Made by a program: the position numbers and the translations under genes. Of a stretch of DNA of 64,000 bases, positions 53,354-60,840 are shown piece by piece (position 1 is the first letter of the stretch; each line of letters begins with the position of its first letter). Below the pieces are notes generated by a model. The model ran no database searches, was not told the DNA's origin, and worked only from the letters and a program-made list of their open reading frames with translations. The DNA is from Pseudomonas sp. PSB18. GTDB taxonomy: Bacteria; Pseudomonadota; Gammaproteobacteria; Pseudomonadales; Pseudomonadaceae. The stretch lies in contig NZ_NOIN01000005.1 in assembly GCF_014596565.1 (NCBI RefSeq), positions 389,300 through 453,299 of the forward strand, read 5' to 3'.

Positions 53354-55279
53354 TTAACGAAAGCTTTTGCGGATATCCGCGCTTGCAACGCTTGCATAGG
53401 TTTCGAGCAGCCTCGCCAACTCCAGATAGCCAGCCGCCAGGTCATGGGCCCCGAGGCGGGTCAGTGATCTTGACGTTCGACGTGCCTGGGCCGCGCCGAT
53501 CACTGGTTGGGAAGCGTGCTTCGAAATCCGTCGGTCGCCCCTTCGCGCGCACTTGCCGAGCGACGATTCAGGCTCCAGATCGCGGGTTTTGTGTTGCAGT
53601 CGCAACAACTGTCTGCTCAATTGCAGGGCCGTCACGCCGGCCCGCGCAGCCTGCTGGTCATCTGCCCCCGACAGCGCCTGCAAGGTCACCCATCGGTGCT
53701 GCTGTCTTGCCTGCCACTTGAGAAGGTCCATCCGGTGTCCATGACGAAGCAGCCGCTGGGTGTCCTTGTGCATCGCCCTCCTCAGGACGTCAGGGTGGCT
53801 GTGGGGTTTTCCCGGCAGCAGCTGGAAGGCCAACAGACATATGGCAAGCGCCACGATCCAGGCGAGAGCCTGGTTGGCGAAGTCGGCGAAGTCGTACCGG
53901 GCGGCCAGGCCTGTGCTGACGAGCGTGTTGAAGCCGATCAGATAAGCGATGCCTTGCAGGGCATGACGCGGACGGGTCGTGGCCTGAATCCCCACGGCCC
54001 AGAACGCAATCATCACGACTGTGAGCAATGCGAGCCCGCTGATGTGCGGCAACACCAGGAACTTGCACGCCGCTGCCGCCACTATTGCGTAGACGGTGCC
54101 CTCGAAGAAGCGGGCCAGGCCTTGGACGGGCGCCGGGCTGGTGGCCAGCAAGGTGCAGCACGGCCCCGATACCGCCAGCAACGTTGGTCCCTGGTCCCAG
54201 GCGGACAGGTACCAGAAAGCTGCGGTTGCCAACGTCACCAACAGCGCTCGCAAGCCGTTACGCAGCGCGTCGCCATAATGTCGGTGGAAACCCACCGCGC
54301 GAGCGGACGTCTGAGGCGCCTGCTCGAGGCTGGCGAAGCTCGACAAGGCGCTGGACAGGTCTGCCAATTGTTCCTTCAAGCGCTGTTGGCTCGTGTTGTT
54401 TTCCGGCAATTGCGCAAGACGGTGTTGCATCTCCCGGACACGATCGGCCGCCACGCAAAAGCCAGGCGATGCGTTGGCCAGCTGTTGCAGGTCCATGCCC
54501 GTTCGGGCGAACGAAGGCGAAACACACCGTTGGGTCTCGCCTCCGTCCAAGACCACGGCATGCAGATACGCCAGCCCTGCCTGCAGGGCCGCAAGCCTGG
54601 AACGGATCAGCAAGGACTCACCTCGGCCGATTCCGAGCAGCTCGTCCACCTTGCTGATGTCGATGGCGAGCGGGCGTTGCGCAATCGCCGGATCCGCACT
54701 GTGTTCCCCCTTGAATCGCGTGGCCAGCAACCGCACGGTGCGAGAGCAGACGTCCTGGAGGGCCCGGTTCAGTTTGGGCTCGACGGTCTTGCGGCTGAAC
54801 AAGGTGGCCACCAGGCTCAGGCTCAACACCCCCAGTGCGACCGCCGTGCAGCGCGCGACGATATGATCGAAACCCAACTGCGGCGTGACGATGGCGGGGC
54901 CCAGGGCAAGGCAGACCGTGTAGCCGGCGACAACGGCCGCCGTGGCGTGATAGTGCCGAAGCAGGGTCATGGCCCCCACACAGAGACCGAGCCATACCCC
55001 GATCCCGAGGATGAACAGCAACATTTTCTGGGCGAACATGCCGGTCAGGAGCAACGCGACGGCCAGCCCCACCACGGTTCCCAGGACCCGATTGAACCCC
55101 TTGCCGACCACCGTGCCCTGAAGTGGATGGATCAGCAGCAACACCGTCGAAGCCGCCGAGAATGGCGCCTCCAGGTGTAACTGGAAACCCAGCCATAGCG
55201 CCAGAGAGGCCGCCGCAAGACTGCGCAACATGTAGCCCGATGTCTGGGGGCTCCATGATCCCGCCAACGCGCCAAGCAT
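53354..55279 (-). CDS. FUSC-family aromatic acid exporter, AaeB-like
   Basis: 641 residues from ATG 55279 (GAGGGGG upstream); a GTG at 55300 overlapping the previous stop is an alternative. There are two blocks of about five membrane helices (roughly residues 20-165 and 345-485), each followed by a cytoplasmic part, as in AaeB and plant aluminium-activated transporters. It should form the inner-membrane pump that, with the fusion protein encoded upstream, exports aromatic acids or similar toxic compounds. It is the third gene of a DUF1656-HlyD-FUSC operon (AaeXAB order). Confidence 0.9.
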   Translation of the reverse strand: MLGALAGSWSPQTSGYMLRSLAAASLALWLGFQLHLEAPFSAASTVLLLIHPLQGTVVGKGFNRVLGTVVGLAVALLLTGMFAQKMLLFILGIGVWLGLCVGAMTLLRHYHATAAVVAGYTVCLALGPAIVTPQLGFDHIVARCTAVALGVLSLSLVATLFSRKTVEPKLNRALQDVCSRTVRLLATRFKGEHSADPAIAQRPLAIDISKVDELLGIGRGESLLIRSRLAALQAGLAYLHAVVLDGGETQRCVSPSFARTGMDLQQLANASPGFCVAADRVREMQHRLAQLPENNTSQQRLKEQLADLSSALSSFASLEQAPQTSARAVGFHRHYGDALRNGLRALLVTLATAAFWYLSAWDQGPTLLAVSGPCCTLLATSPAPVQGLARFFEGTVYAIVAAAACKFLVLPHISGLALLTVVMIAFWAVGIQATTRPRHALQGIAYLIGFNTLVSTGLAARYDFADFANQALAWIVALAICLLAFQLLPGKPHSHPDVLRRAMHKDTQRLLRHGHRMDLLKWQARQQHRWVTLQALSGADDQQAARAGVTALQLSRQLLRLQHKTRDLEPESSLGKCARRGDRRISKHASQPVIGAAQARRTSRSLTRLGAHDLAAGYLELARLLETYASVASADIRKSFR

Positions 55280-55296
55280 TCGCAATGCGCGCCCCC

Positions 55297-56205
55297 TCAC
55301 AGGAACGCCTGAAGCCACTGCGTCAGCCTCCAACGTGGCGCAGCCCCAACCTCGACGACCTCGACGCTGGCGGTCATCCCCGCTGCCAGCTCCACGTCCG
55401 GCGGTATCTGGTCCAGTTCGATTCGCACAGGCACCCGTTGGGCCAGGCGTATCCAGCTGAACGTCGGCGCCACTTGAGGCAAACCATTGTTGCCGCGCTG
55501 TTCGTTGCCGTCGGCGATACCCCTGCCCATGCTTGCGACATGTCCTTCGAGCAACGGCGAAAAGCCCATGAGCTTGATCGACGCCGTAGCGCCCACTCGA
55601 ATACCCGCCAACTTGGTCTCTTCGAAGTACCCGGTGACCCAGAAGCTATGGCTGTCGACCACAAAGATATTGGTCTCGCCCGTCGAGGCGTAGTCACCCG
55701 GCTGAAGGCGCAGTTGGGTCACGTATCCGTCTACCGGAGAGCGAATGGTCGTGCGGTCCAGGTCAAGCCGCGCCTGGGCCAGCTGGCTCTGGGCGGCGTC
55801 CAGACGCGCCCTGGCCACCGCCAGGTCCCGGGCCGCATTGTCGATCTCCTCCCGCGCAATGGCATCACCGAGCTGGTTGCGACGCTTGAGCTGTGCGCTG
55901 CGCTGTTCGAAGACGCTGCGCGCCTCGGCTAGCTCGGCCGTGCGCTGTTGCTGGGCAAGCAGATAGGCGCTGCGGTCGATCTGATAAAGCAAGTCACCCT
56001 TGGCAACCCACTGGTTGTCTCCCACGAGCAGTTGTTCAACCTGGCCAGACACCTCGGGGGCAATACGAATGACGTGCGCGCTGACCCGCCCGTCCCGCGT
56101 CCAGGGGGCCAGCTCATAAGCGCGCCACAACTGCGTGCAGAACAGCAGCGCAATCAGGCCGAGCCCAAGGGTGACGAACATTTTGAGGAGTTGATTGATG
56201 GTCAT
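55297..56205 (-). CDS. HlyD-family membrane fusion protein, AaeA-like
   Basis: 302 residues. One N-terminal membrane helix (about 8-28) is followed by a lipoyl-like half (APEVSGQVEQLLVGDNQWVAKGDLLYQID), a coiled-coil hairpin rich in Ala, Gln and Arg (about 75-150), the second lipoyl half (IRSPVDGYVTQLRLQPGDYAS) and a beta-barrel. It bridges the inner-membrane FUSC pump to the outside. It starts 10 bp after the DUF1656 gene and its stop lies 17 bp before the FUSC ATG. Confidence 0.93.
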   Translation of the reverse strand: MTINQLLKMFVTLGLGLIALLFCTQLWRAYELAPWTRDGRVSAHVIRIAPEVSGQVEQLLVGDNQWVAKGDLLYQIDRSAYLLAQQQRTAELAEARSVFEQRSAQLKRRNQLGDAIAREEIDNAARDLAVARARLDAAQSQLAQARLDLDRTTIRSPVDGYVTQLRLQPGDYASTGETNIFVVDSHSFWVTGYFEETKLAGIRVGATASIKLMGFSPLLEGHVASMGRGIADGNEQRGNNGLPQVAPTFSWIRLAQRVPVRIELDQIPPDVELAAGMTASVEVVEVGAAPRWRLTQWLQAFL

Positions 56206-56215
56206 CGCGCCGCCC

Positions 56216-56404
56216 TCAACACTTCAGGACCAGGATCGAGAGGACGATCAGCGACACGAAGAAACGCGTCATGCTCGGGTGCCAGGTCCAATCCAGCCAA
56301 CTCCGCGCGCTCCGCTCCAGCACCCCGTACACCAAGGTGGCAACGCCCAGATAGAGCAGCAAGGGTGGAAGGTAGAGGTGGGCAACTGTGATTTCGCTCA
56401 GCAT
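56216..56404 (-). CDS. DUF1656 small membrane protein, AaeX-like
   Basis: 62 residues with two membrane helices (LYLPPLLLYLGVATLVYGV and MTRFFVSLIVLSILVL). Starting at ATG 56404 gives the normal length of this family; a longer frame upstream lacks likeness. DUF1656 proteins are regularly the first gene of FUSC/HlyD export operons. The exact role is unknown. The operon promoter must lie in the 127 bp shared with the divergent AraC-type gene. Confidence 0.85.
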   Translation of the reverse strand: MLSEITVAHLYLPPLLLYLGVATLVYGVLERSARSWLDWTWHPSMTRFFVSLIVLSILVLKC

Positions 56405-56531
56405 CGGTTGATTCTCGCCGTAGGCAATCACCTTGATGGCCTTGATGACGATGGTAGGGACTGCGAGATCCTGCCGATATTGAGTATGCTGCCAACCTAT
56501 AATCAAATTCGGACAATCCGGATGGAGTGCC

Positions 56532-57326
56532 ATGAACGAGACGAATCGCTATGCGGTTGATCAATTCGAACTGGATAGCTTCGACCAGCCCGCCGTCGCG
56601 CTGATGCTGGAGAGCCAGCGGAACGACACCGAGTTTCCCGTGCACACGCACCGCAAGGGCCAACTGGTGGTGGCTTATCACGGGGGCATCGTATGCACCG
56701 TAGAGGATGGTGTCTGGATGGTGCCGTCGGGATTCGGCGTATGGATTCCGGGCGGCATCGCCCACAGCAATCGGGTGACCGCCAACGGCAAGATCGGTTA
56801 TCTGTTCGTAGAGCCCGGCGCCGCCGCTTTACCGGAGAAATGCTGCACGCTGGTGCTTTCCCCCTTGGTCCTGGAGTTGATCCTGCACCTAAGTGTCCAG
56901 GCTCAGAACTATCCGCCCGCCTCTGCCAACGCACGCGTGGCGAGCGTACTCCTCGAACAATTGGCGCTGGCCCCCTCGGAACAGCTGTACCTGCCGCTTC
57001 CCGCCGCCACGCAGTTGCGTTTCATCGCCCGCGGCCTGGCCCAGGACCCGTCAAATCGCTGCACCATGGCCCAGTGGGCACGCCAGGTCGCCATGAGCGA
57101 GCGATCCCTGGCGCGCCTGGTCAAGAGCGAAACGGGGCTGACCTTTGGCCAATGGCGCAAGCAATGGCAAATCATCGTGGCGTTGCAGAACCTTGCCGAA
57201 GGTGAGTCGGTGCAACGAACCGCAGAAGCGCTCGGGTACGAATCCGTCAGTTCGTTCATCAGTATGTTCCGTAAGACACTGGGCTCGCCGCCGGCTCGTT
57301 ATATCAGAAGCACCGCGATGCGTTAG
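56532..57326 (+). CDS. AraC-family regulator divergent from the FUSC operon
   Basis: 264 residues. The N-terminal cupin has FPVHTHRKGQLVVAYHGG and VWIPGGIAHSN; the C-terminal domain has two helix-turn-helix motifs (MAQWARQVAMSERSLARLVKSETG and VQRTAEALGYESVSSFISMFRKTLG). The arrangement resembles NimR-like AraC proteins that govern a neighbouring exporter. It most likely activates the divergent DUF1656-HlyD-FUSC operon on binding the export substrate. Confidence 0.9.
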   Translation: MNETNRYAVDQFELDSFDQPAVALMLESQRNDTEFPVHTHRKGQLVVAYHGGIVCTVEDGVWMVPSGFGVWIPGGIAHSNRVTANGKIGYLFVEPGAAALPEKCCTLVLSPLVLELILHLSVQAQNYPPASANARVASVLLEQLALAPSEQLYLPLPAATQLRFIARGLAQDPSNRCTMAQWARQVAMSERSLARLVKSETGLTFGQWRKQWQIIVALQNLAEGESVQRTAEALGYESVSSFISMFRKTLGSPPARYIRSTAMR

Positions 57327-57374
57327 CCGGAACCGCGCAAGCCAAGTGCAAGTACAGACACGTCACGGTGCACC

Positions 57375-57986
57375 TCACGCCGCCATGTGCTTCTCACGAT
57401 AGAACTCAAGATAAAGCACGGTGCGGTGAGCCCGGGATGCGTTGACGGCGAAGTGGTCGAGGGAGCCATCGAAGATCACCAGGTTGCCGTTGGTGCTCTG
57501 GTTGAAGTTGCCATTGACGTTGAGGTAGGCATAGTTCTGGGTGGTCGGGGCATCGATGGTCAGTTGCATGTGCAGCAGGCCTTCTTCCCAAGTGCCGGTA
57601 TGCGAGTGGGTGCCAAGGAAAACGTTCGGCTCCATGCGCAGCAAGGCGCAGAGCTTGATCCCGGGGATCTTGCTCAGCAGGTCGATGGTCCCGGGCATGG
57701 CGGCGCGGGCATAGGGGATCGGGGTGTCATAGGCGACCAGGCCGTATTGGGTCCATTCCGGCATGACGTCCATGTCGTCGCCCCAGCCCCAGAGCCAGCC
57801 ATACTCACCGCCGGCCTCCATGTGCGCGGCCACTTCATCGACGATCTCGGTGATCGACTTGCCCACGCGGTTGATGGTCAGGGTCGGTGCATCGAGGGCC
57901 AGGAACTCCTCGCGGATCACTTCCCAGTTGTCGGCCAGGTTCTTGAGGTGCGGAAAACGGCTGGAATCATAAAACGACGGGCGCAT
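57375..57986 (-). CDS. Asp/Asn beta-hydroxylase-family (LpxO-like fold) dioxygenase
   Basis: 203 residues with the marks of the PF05118 family: F-P-H-L-K-N-L-A-D-N-W near the start, GTHSHTGTW (metal His 127 or 129), LLHMQLTI (H139), IFDGSLDH (second metal His 178) and R188 for 2-oxoglutarate. Relatives hydroxylate aspartyl residues, free or carrier-bound amino acids, or fatty acyl chains of lipid A (LpxO). AGGAG precedes the ATG. It is the last of three minus-strand genes beside the mycin NRPS and is therefore a likely tailoring enzyme. Since 3-OH-Asp can be made by the SyrP homologue, its substrate may differ, for example the fatty acyl tail (inference). Confidence 0.8.
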   Translation of the reverse strand: MRPSFYDSSRFPHLKNLADNWEVIREEFLALDAPTLTINRVGKSITEIVDEVAAHMEAGGEYGWLWGWGDDMDVMPEWTQYGLVAYDTPIPYARAAMPGTIDLLSKIPGIKLCALLRMEPNVFLGTHSHTGTWEEGLLHMQLTIDAPTTQNYAYLNVNGNFNQSTNGNLVIFDGSLDHFAVNASRAHRTVLYLEFYREKHMAA

Positions 57987-58103
57987 AGGTGCTCCTTTTG
58001 TTGAGGGTTGTCGATTCCGGTGGCGATGAGGGGCGCAGCGGACCAGCCTGGGAAGGTTGACCCAGCGGGCCCGGCCTGTCTGTCACGGGAATCCGGTACA
58101 GCA

Positions 58104-59474
58104 TCACAGCGGGTCGACCTGTGGGCCGTCGGCCATCCGCACCACGGCCATCGGCGTGGGCGCCTCGTCCAGGCGGCGCATCGGTGCGTAGAGAAGAACG
58201 CCCAGCGGCAGCAGCGCAAACAGCGCCCCGGCGACCACGAACAGCATCCCCACGCCACGCCCTGGACCTGTCCCCAGCCAGCGCCCGATCGAATCGGCGT
58301 ACAGGCCGCCCGGCATCAGCGCCGGCTGGAACCAATGGTCGACCAGGAAGCCGCCGACGATGACGGCCAGGCTGGTGGCGGCAATGGTCAACATGCTGAT
58401 CAAGGCAAACACACTGGCGCGGCTGCCGGAGGGAATCCTGCGCATCCACAGCGCGTTCACACTGGCATCGGCGATGCTCGCCATGGTGATCGCGACGAAC
58501 GCCAGGGCGCAGTAGGCCACGGCCTGCGAGACCATCCCCAGGGCAACGACGCACCCCGCCAGCAACAGGTCGGCCACCGCCACCATCGCCATCAACCGGC
58601 GCGGATTGCCCATGGAAATCAACAACCCCGCACCGGCCAGACCACCCAGGGCCGCCCAGGTATAGGCCATGCCCAGGACCTGGCTGCCCAGGGTCGACAA
58701 CAGCAACGGCGTCATCATCAACGTCGCCAGGGCCAACAGCGCGCTACGCATCATGGTGTACACCAGCAGCCCCGCCATCAGGCGCTCGGCGACGAAGAAC
58801 TTCAATGCCGCGGCGACATTGCCCAGGGCACCGCCGAACACCGTGCCCTTGGTCATCGTGTCGTGATGGGCCGCTACCGGCCGTACATGGGAAAACGCCT
58901 TGATCACCAACAGCGTGCCGGAGCAGAACGTCACCAGATCCACCGCCAGAATCGTCACCAGCCCGGCCTTCGCCATGATCGCCCCCGCCAGCAGCGGCGC
59001 CACCAGGGCCGAAGCGTTCTTGCTGATGCTGATCAGCCCCGAGGCCCGGGTGAATTTATCCGGGGCGACAATCGTGCTGACGGCCGCCTGGTACGCCGGC
59101 TTGCGGAACGCGCTGACAATCGACGCCAGGCAATTGAAGATATACAGGTGCAACGGCTCCAACCGCTCGAACCAGAGCAACGCCATGACGCCCAGCAACA
59201 GCACCGCCAGGCTGACATCGCAACAGACAATGATGACCCGGTGACTGATCCGGTCGGCCAGCCCTCCCGCCAGCGGCAGGAACAGTACGGCCGGCAAGGT
59301 GGCCGCCAGTACCACGTTGGCGAACGCCACCGCCGAGCCGGTGTGGGTGTACACCCAGACGCCGAGGGCGAACTCCATCAGCGCCGTGCCGATGACCGCC
59401 AGGGATTCGCCACACCAGAGGAAGTAGAAACCCCGCCCCAGATCGAAGCCCCTGCGGTCGCTCACCAGGCTCAT
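58104..59474 (-). CDS. MFS exporter of the mycin locus
   Basis: 456 residues with about twelve hydrophobic segments, MFS-3 (macrolide efflux) type: LPLAGGLADRISHRVIIVCCD between helices 2 and 3 is the A-motif-like loop, and SAFRKPAYQAAVSTIVAPDKFTRASGL is typical of drug or siderophore exporters. Its ATG overlaps the stop of the JmjC-like gene (ATGA), showing translational coupling. It probably exports the lipopeptide or a precursor, or protects against it. The gap to the following hydroxylase gene is 117 bp. Confidence 0.88.
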   Translation of the reverse strand: MSLVSDRRGFDLGRGFYFLWCGESLAVIGTALMEFALGVWVYTHTGSAVAFANVVLAATLPAVLFLPLAGGLADRISHRVIIVCCDVSLAVLLLGVMALLWFERLEPLHLYIFNCLASIVSAFRKPAYQAAVSTIVAPDKFTRASGLISISKNASALVAPLLAGAIMAKAGLVTILAVDLVTFCSGTLLVIKAFSHVRPVAAHHDTMTKGTVFGGALGNVAAALKFFVAERLMAGLLVYTMMRSALLALATLMMTPLLLSTLGSQVLGMAYTWAALGGLAGAGLLISMGNPRRLMAMVAVADLLLAGCVVALGMVSQAVAYCALAFVAITMASIADASVNALWMRRIPSGSRASVFALISMLTIAATSLAVIVGGFLVDHWFQPALMPGGLYADSIGRWLGTGPGRGVGMLFVVAGALFALLPLGVLLYAPMRRLDEAPTPMAVVRMADGPQVDPL

Positions 59475-60475
59475 GTGCGCACATCGCGGGAGGTGGCGAC
59501 ATCGACCAACTTGCTCATCAGTCGATAGACCAGGGAATACGCCACCGCGCCAAGCACCAGGGGCGCATAACGGGAAAACAGATAGGTGCGCAACACCCGC
59601 CTGGCGATGGGCGAACTGATGTTGCCGCTGACATGCAAAGGGGTCGGGAACGTGGCCGCGACCGTGGCGCCGAATGCGTCGTCCATCGACTGGACCGCAT
59701 GCCACCAGTAGACCGGGATGTACAACGCATCGCCCGGCTCCACCACCGTGCGCAGGGCACGCAGGTCCAGCGTTCCGGGGAAGCGCCCGGTATCGATGTC
59801 GTACAGGTAGCCCGCTTCTTCGATCACCGGTCGCAGCGCCCGCCAACTCTTCTCGTCCGGCGGCAGCAGCAGGACCTCCTTGGCCCCGACCACCTGGGCC
59901 ATGAACGTCTCGTCGGTGACATGGAAGTGCCAATCGGTGTAGGAGTTGCGATACAGGAAACTGCGATGGGGAGGATAGGCCCGGGTCTTGCCCAACTGAG
60001 GCATGAACGGCAGGCCACCGACGTCCCCCTTCATCCGCTCGATGGCCGAGCCTTCCGAGAAACGGCAACTGTCGGCCACCAGCGGCGAATCGCCCTCCCC
60101 CAGGCTGTCGAGAAACTCATGGAACGGCATGTCCCGGTAGACCGTGTTCGCGTACTCGGTCAGCTCGGCCTTGACCTTGGGATTGGACCAGCCGATGACT
60201 TCCGAGACGATCTGCGAGCGGACCACCACTTTACTGTTGTGCGAGTGAGCCTTGAGGTAGTCCAGGCGATTCCACTTGTGGAAAGCCGGCCAGTGCCGCA
60301 CGGCATTCTTGATCAGGCAGGGCCGGTTGCGATCGACGTAGCGGCGGGTGAAATCCTCTTTGGAAATCGCCAGCGCATCGATCACTTCGACCGCCCCTGC
60401 CTGCGGGTGATTGGGAAAACGGGACAGGCTCCAGAACTTGGAGACCGGACGATCCGATTCGGCGATCAGTGGCAT
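59471..60475 (-). CDS. JmjC/cupin-8 Fe(II)-2-oxoglutarate oxygenase-like protein
   Basis: 334 residues from ATG 60475, preceded by GAGGG; a GTG at 60496 has no such site. The cupin-8 core is clear: DWHFHVTDETFMAQVVGAKEVLLLPP at 181-206 and VEPGDALYIPVYWWHAV at 245-261. The usual HxD metal pair appears as H183-x-H185, with distal H259. C-terminal residues about 303-324 are hydrophobic and may touch the membrane. Family members hydroxylate peptides or proteins. Divergent from the mycin NRPS with 365 bp between, it shares the candidate syr-syp box, so a role in tailoring the lipopeptide is likely. The substrate is unknown. Confidence 0.82.
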   Translation of the reverse strand: MPLIAESDRPVSKFWSLSRFPNHPQAGAVEVIDALAISKEDFTRRYVDRNRPCLIKNAVRHWPAFHKWNRLDYLKAHSHNSKVVVRSQIVSEVIGWSNPKVKAELTEYANTVYRDMPFHEFLDSLGEGDSPLVADSCRFSEGSAIERMKGDVGGLPFMPQLGKTRAYPPHRSFLYRNSYTDWHFHVTDETFMAQVVGAKEVLLLPPDEKSWRALRPVIEEAGYLYDIDTGRFPGTLDLRALRTVVEPGDALYIPVYWWHAVQSMDDAFGATVAATFPTPLHVSGNISSPIARRVLRTYLFSRYAPLVLGAVAYSLVYRLMSKLVDVATSRDVRT

Positions 60476-60564
60476 GTTCAACCCTCGCAAACTCACTCAG
60501 GGTCGTTGGTATAACAGACTCGCGCGACCACGCCCAAGCGCCGCACGGCCGCGTTTCCCGTCGT

Positions 60565-60584
60565 TGTCCCTGCTTCCCATGACA
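60565..60584. promoter_or_regulatory. Candidate syr-syp box (TGTC-N12-GACA), right cluster
   Basis: TGTCCCTGCTTCCCATGACA matches the box at 28,235-28,254 at TGTCCC, TTCCC and GACAGAC. It lies 90 bp upstream of the JmjC-like start and 257 bp upstream of the NRPS start. A further GGGACA and TGTCCCT (60,628 and 60,730) may be extra half-sites. No clear -10/-35 was fixed. Confidence 0.6.
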
Positions 60585-60840
60585 GACATCGGGAAACGGA
60601 TCCTCTAATTTTTCCCCACCTTGTGAAGGGACATCAGGCGTGACCGGACGGCAGGACGGCCCATCGACAGCCGCACCACAGCCCCCCCGACGCCCCCCCT
60701 TGCATCAGGCGCCTGCCTACGGCCCCGATGTCCCTCTCCACGACTATTTGCATCCGCCGATTGGCAGTCGCCCAGGCCTTCATGCACCGCCATTCGAACG
60801 GAGACAAACCTCAATTGATTCTGCCTGCAGGTGCTCCGAA

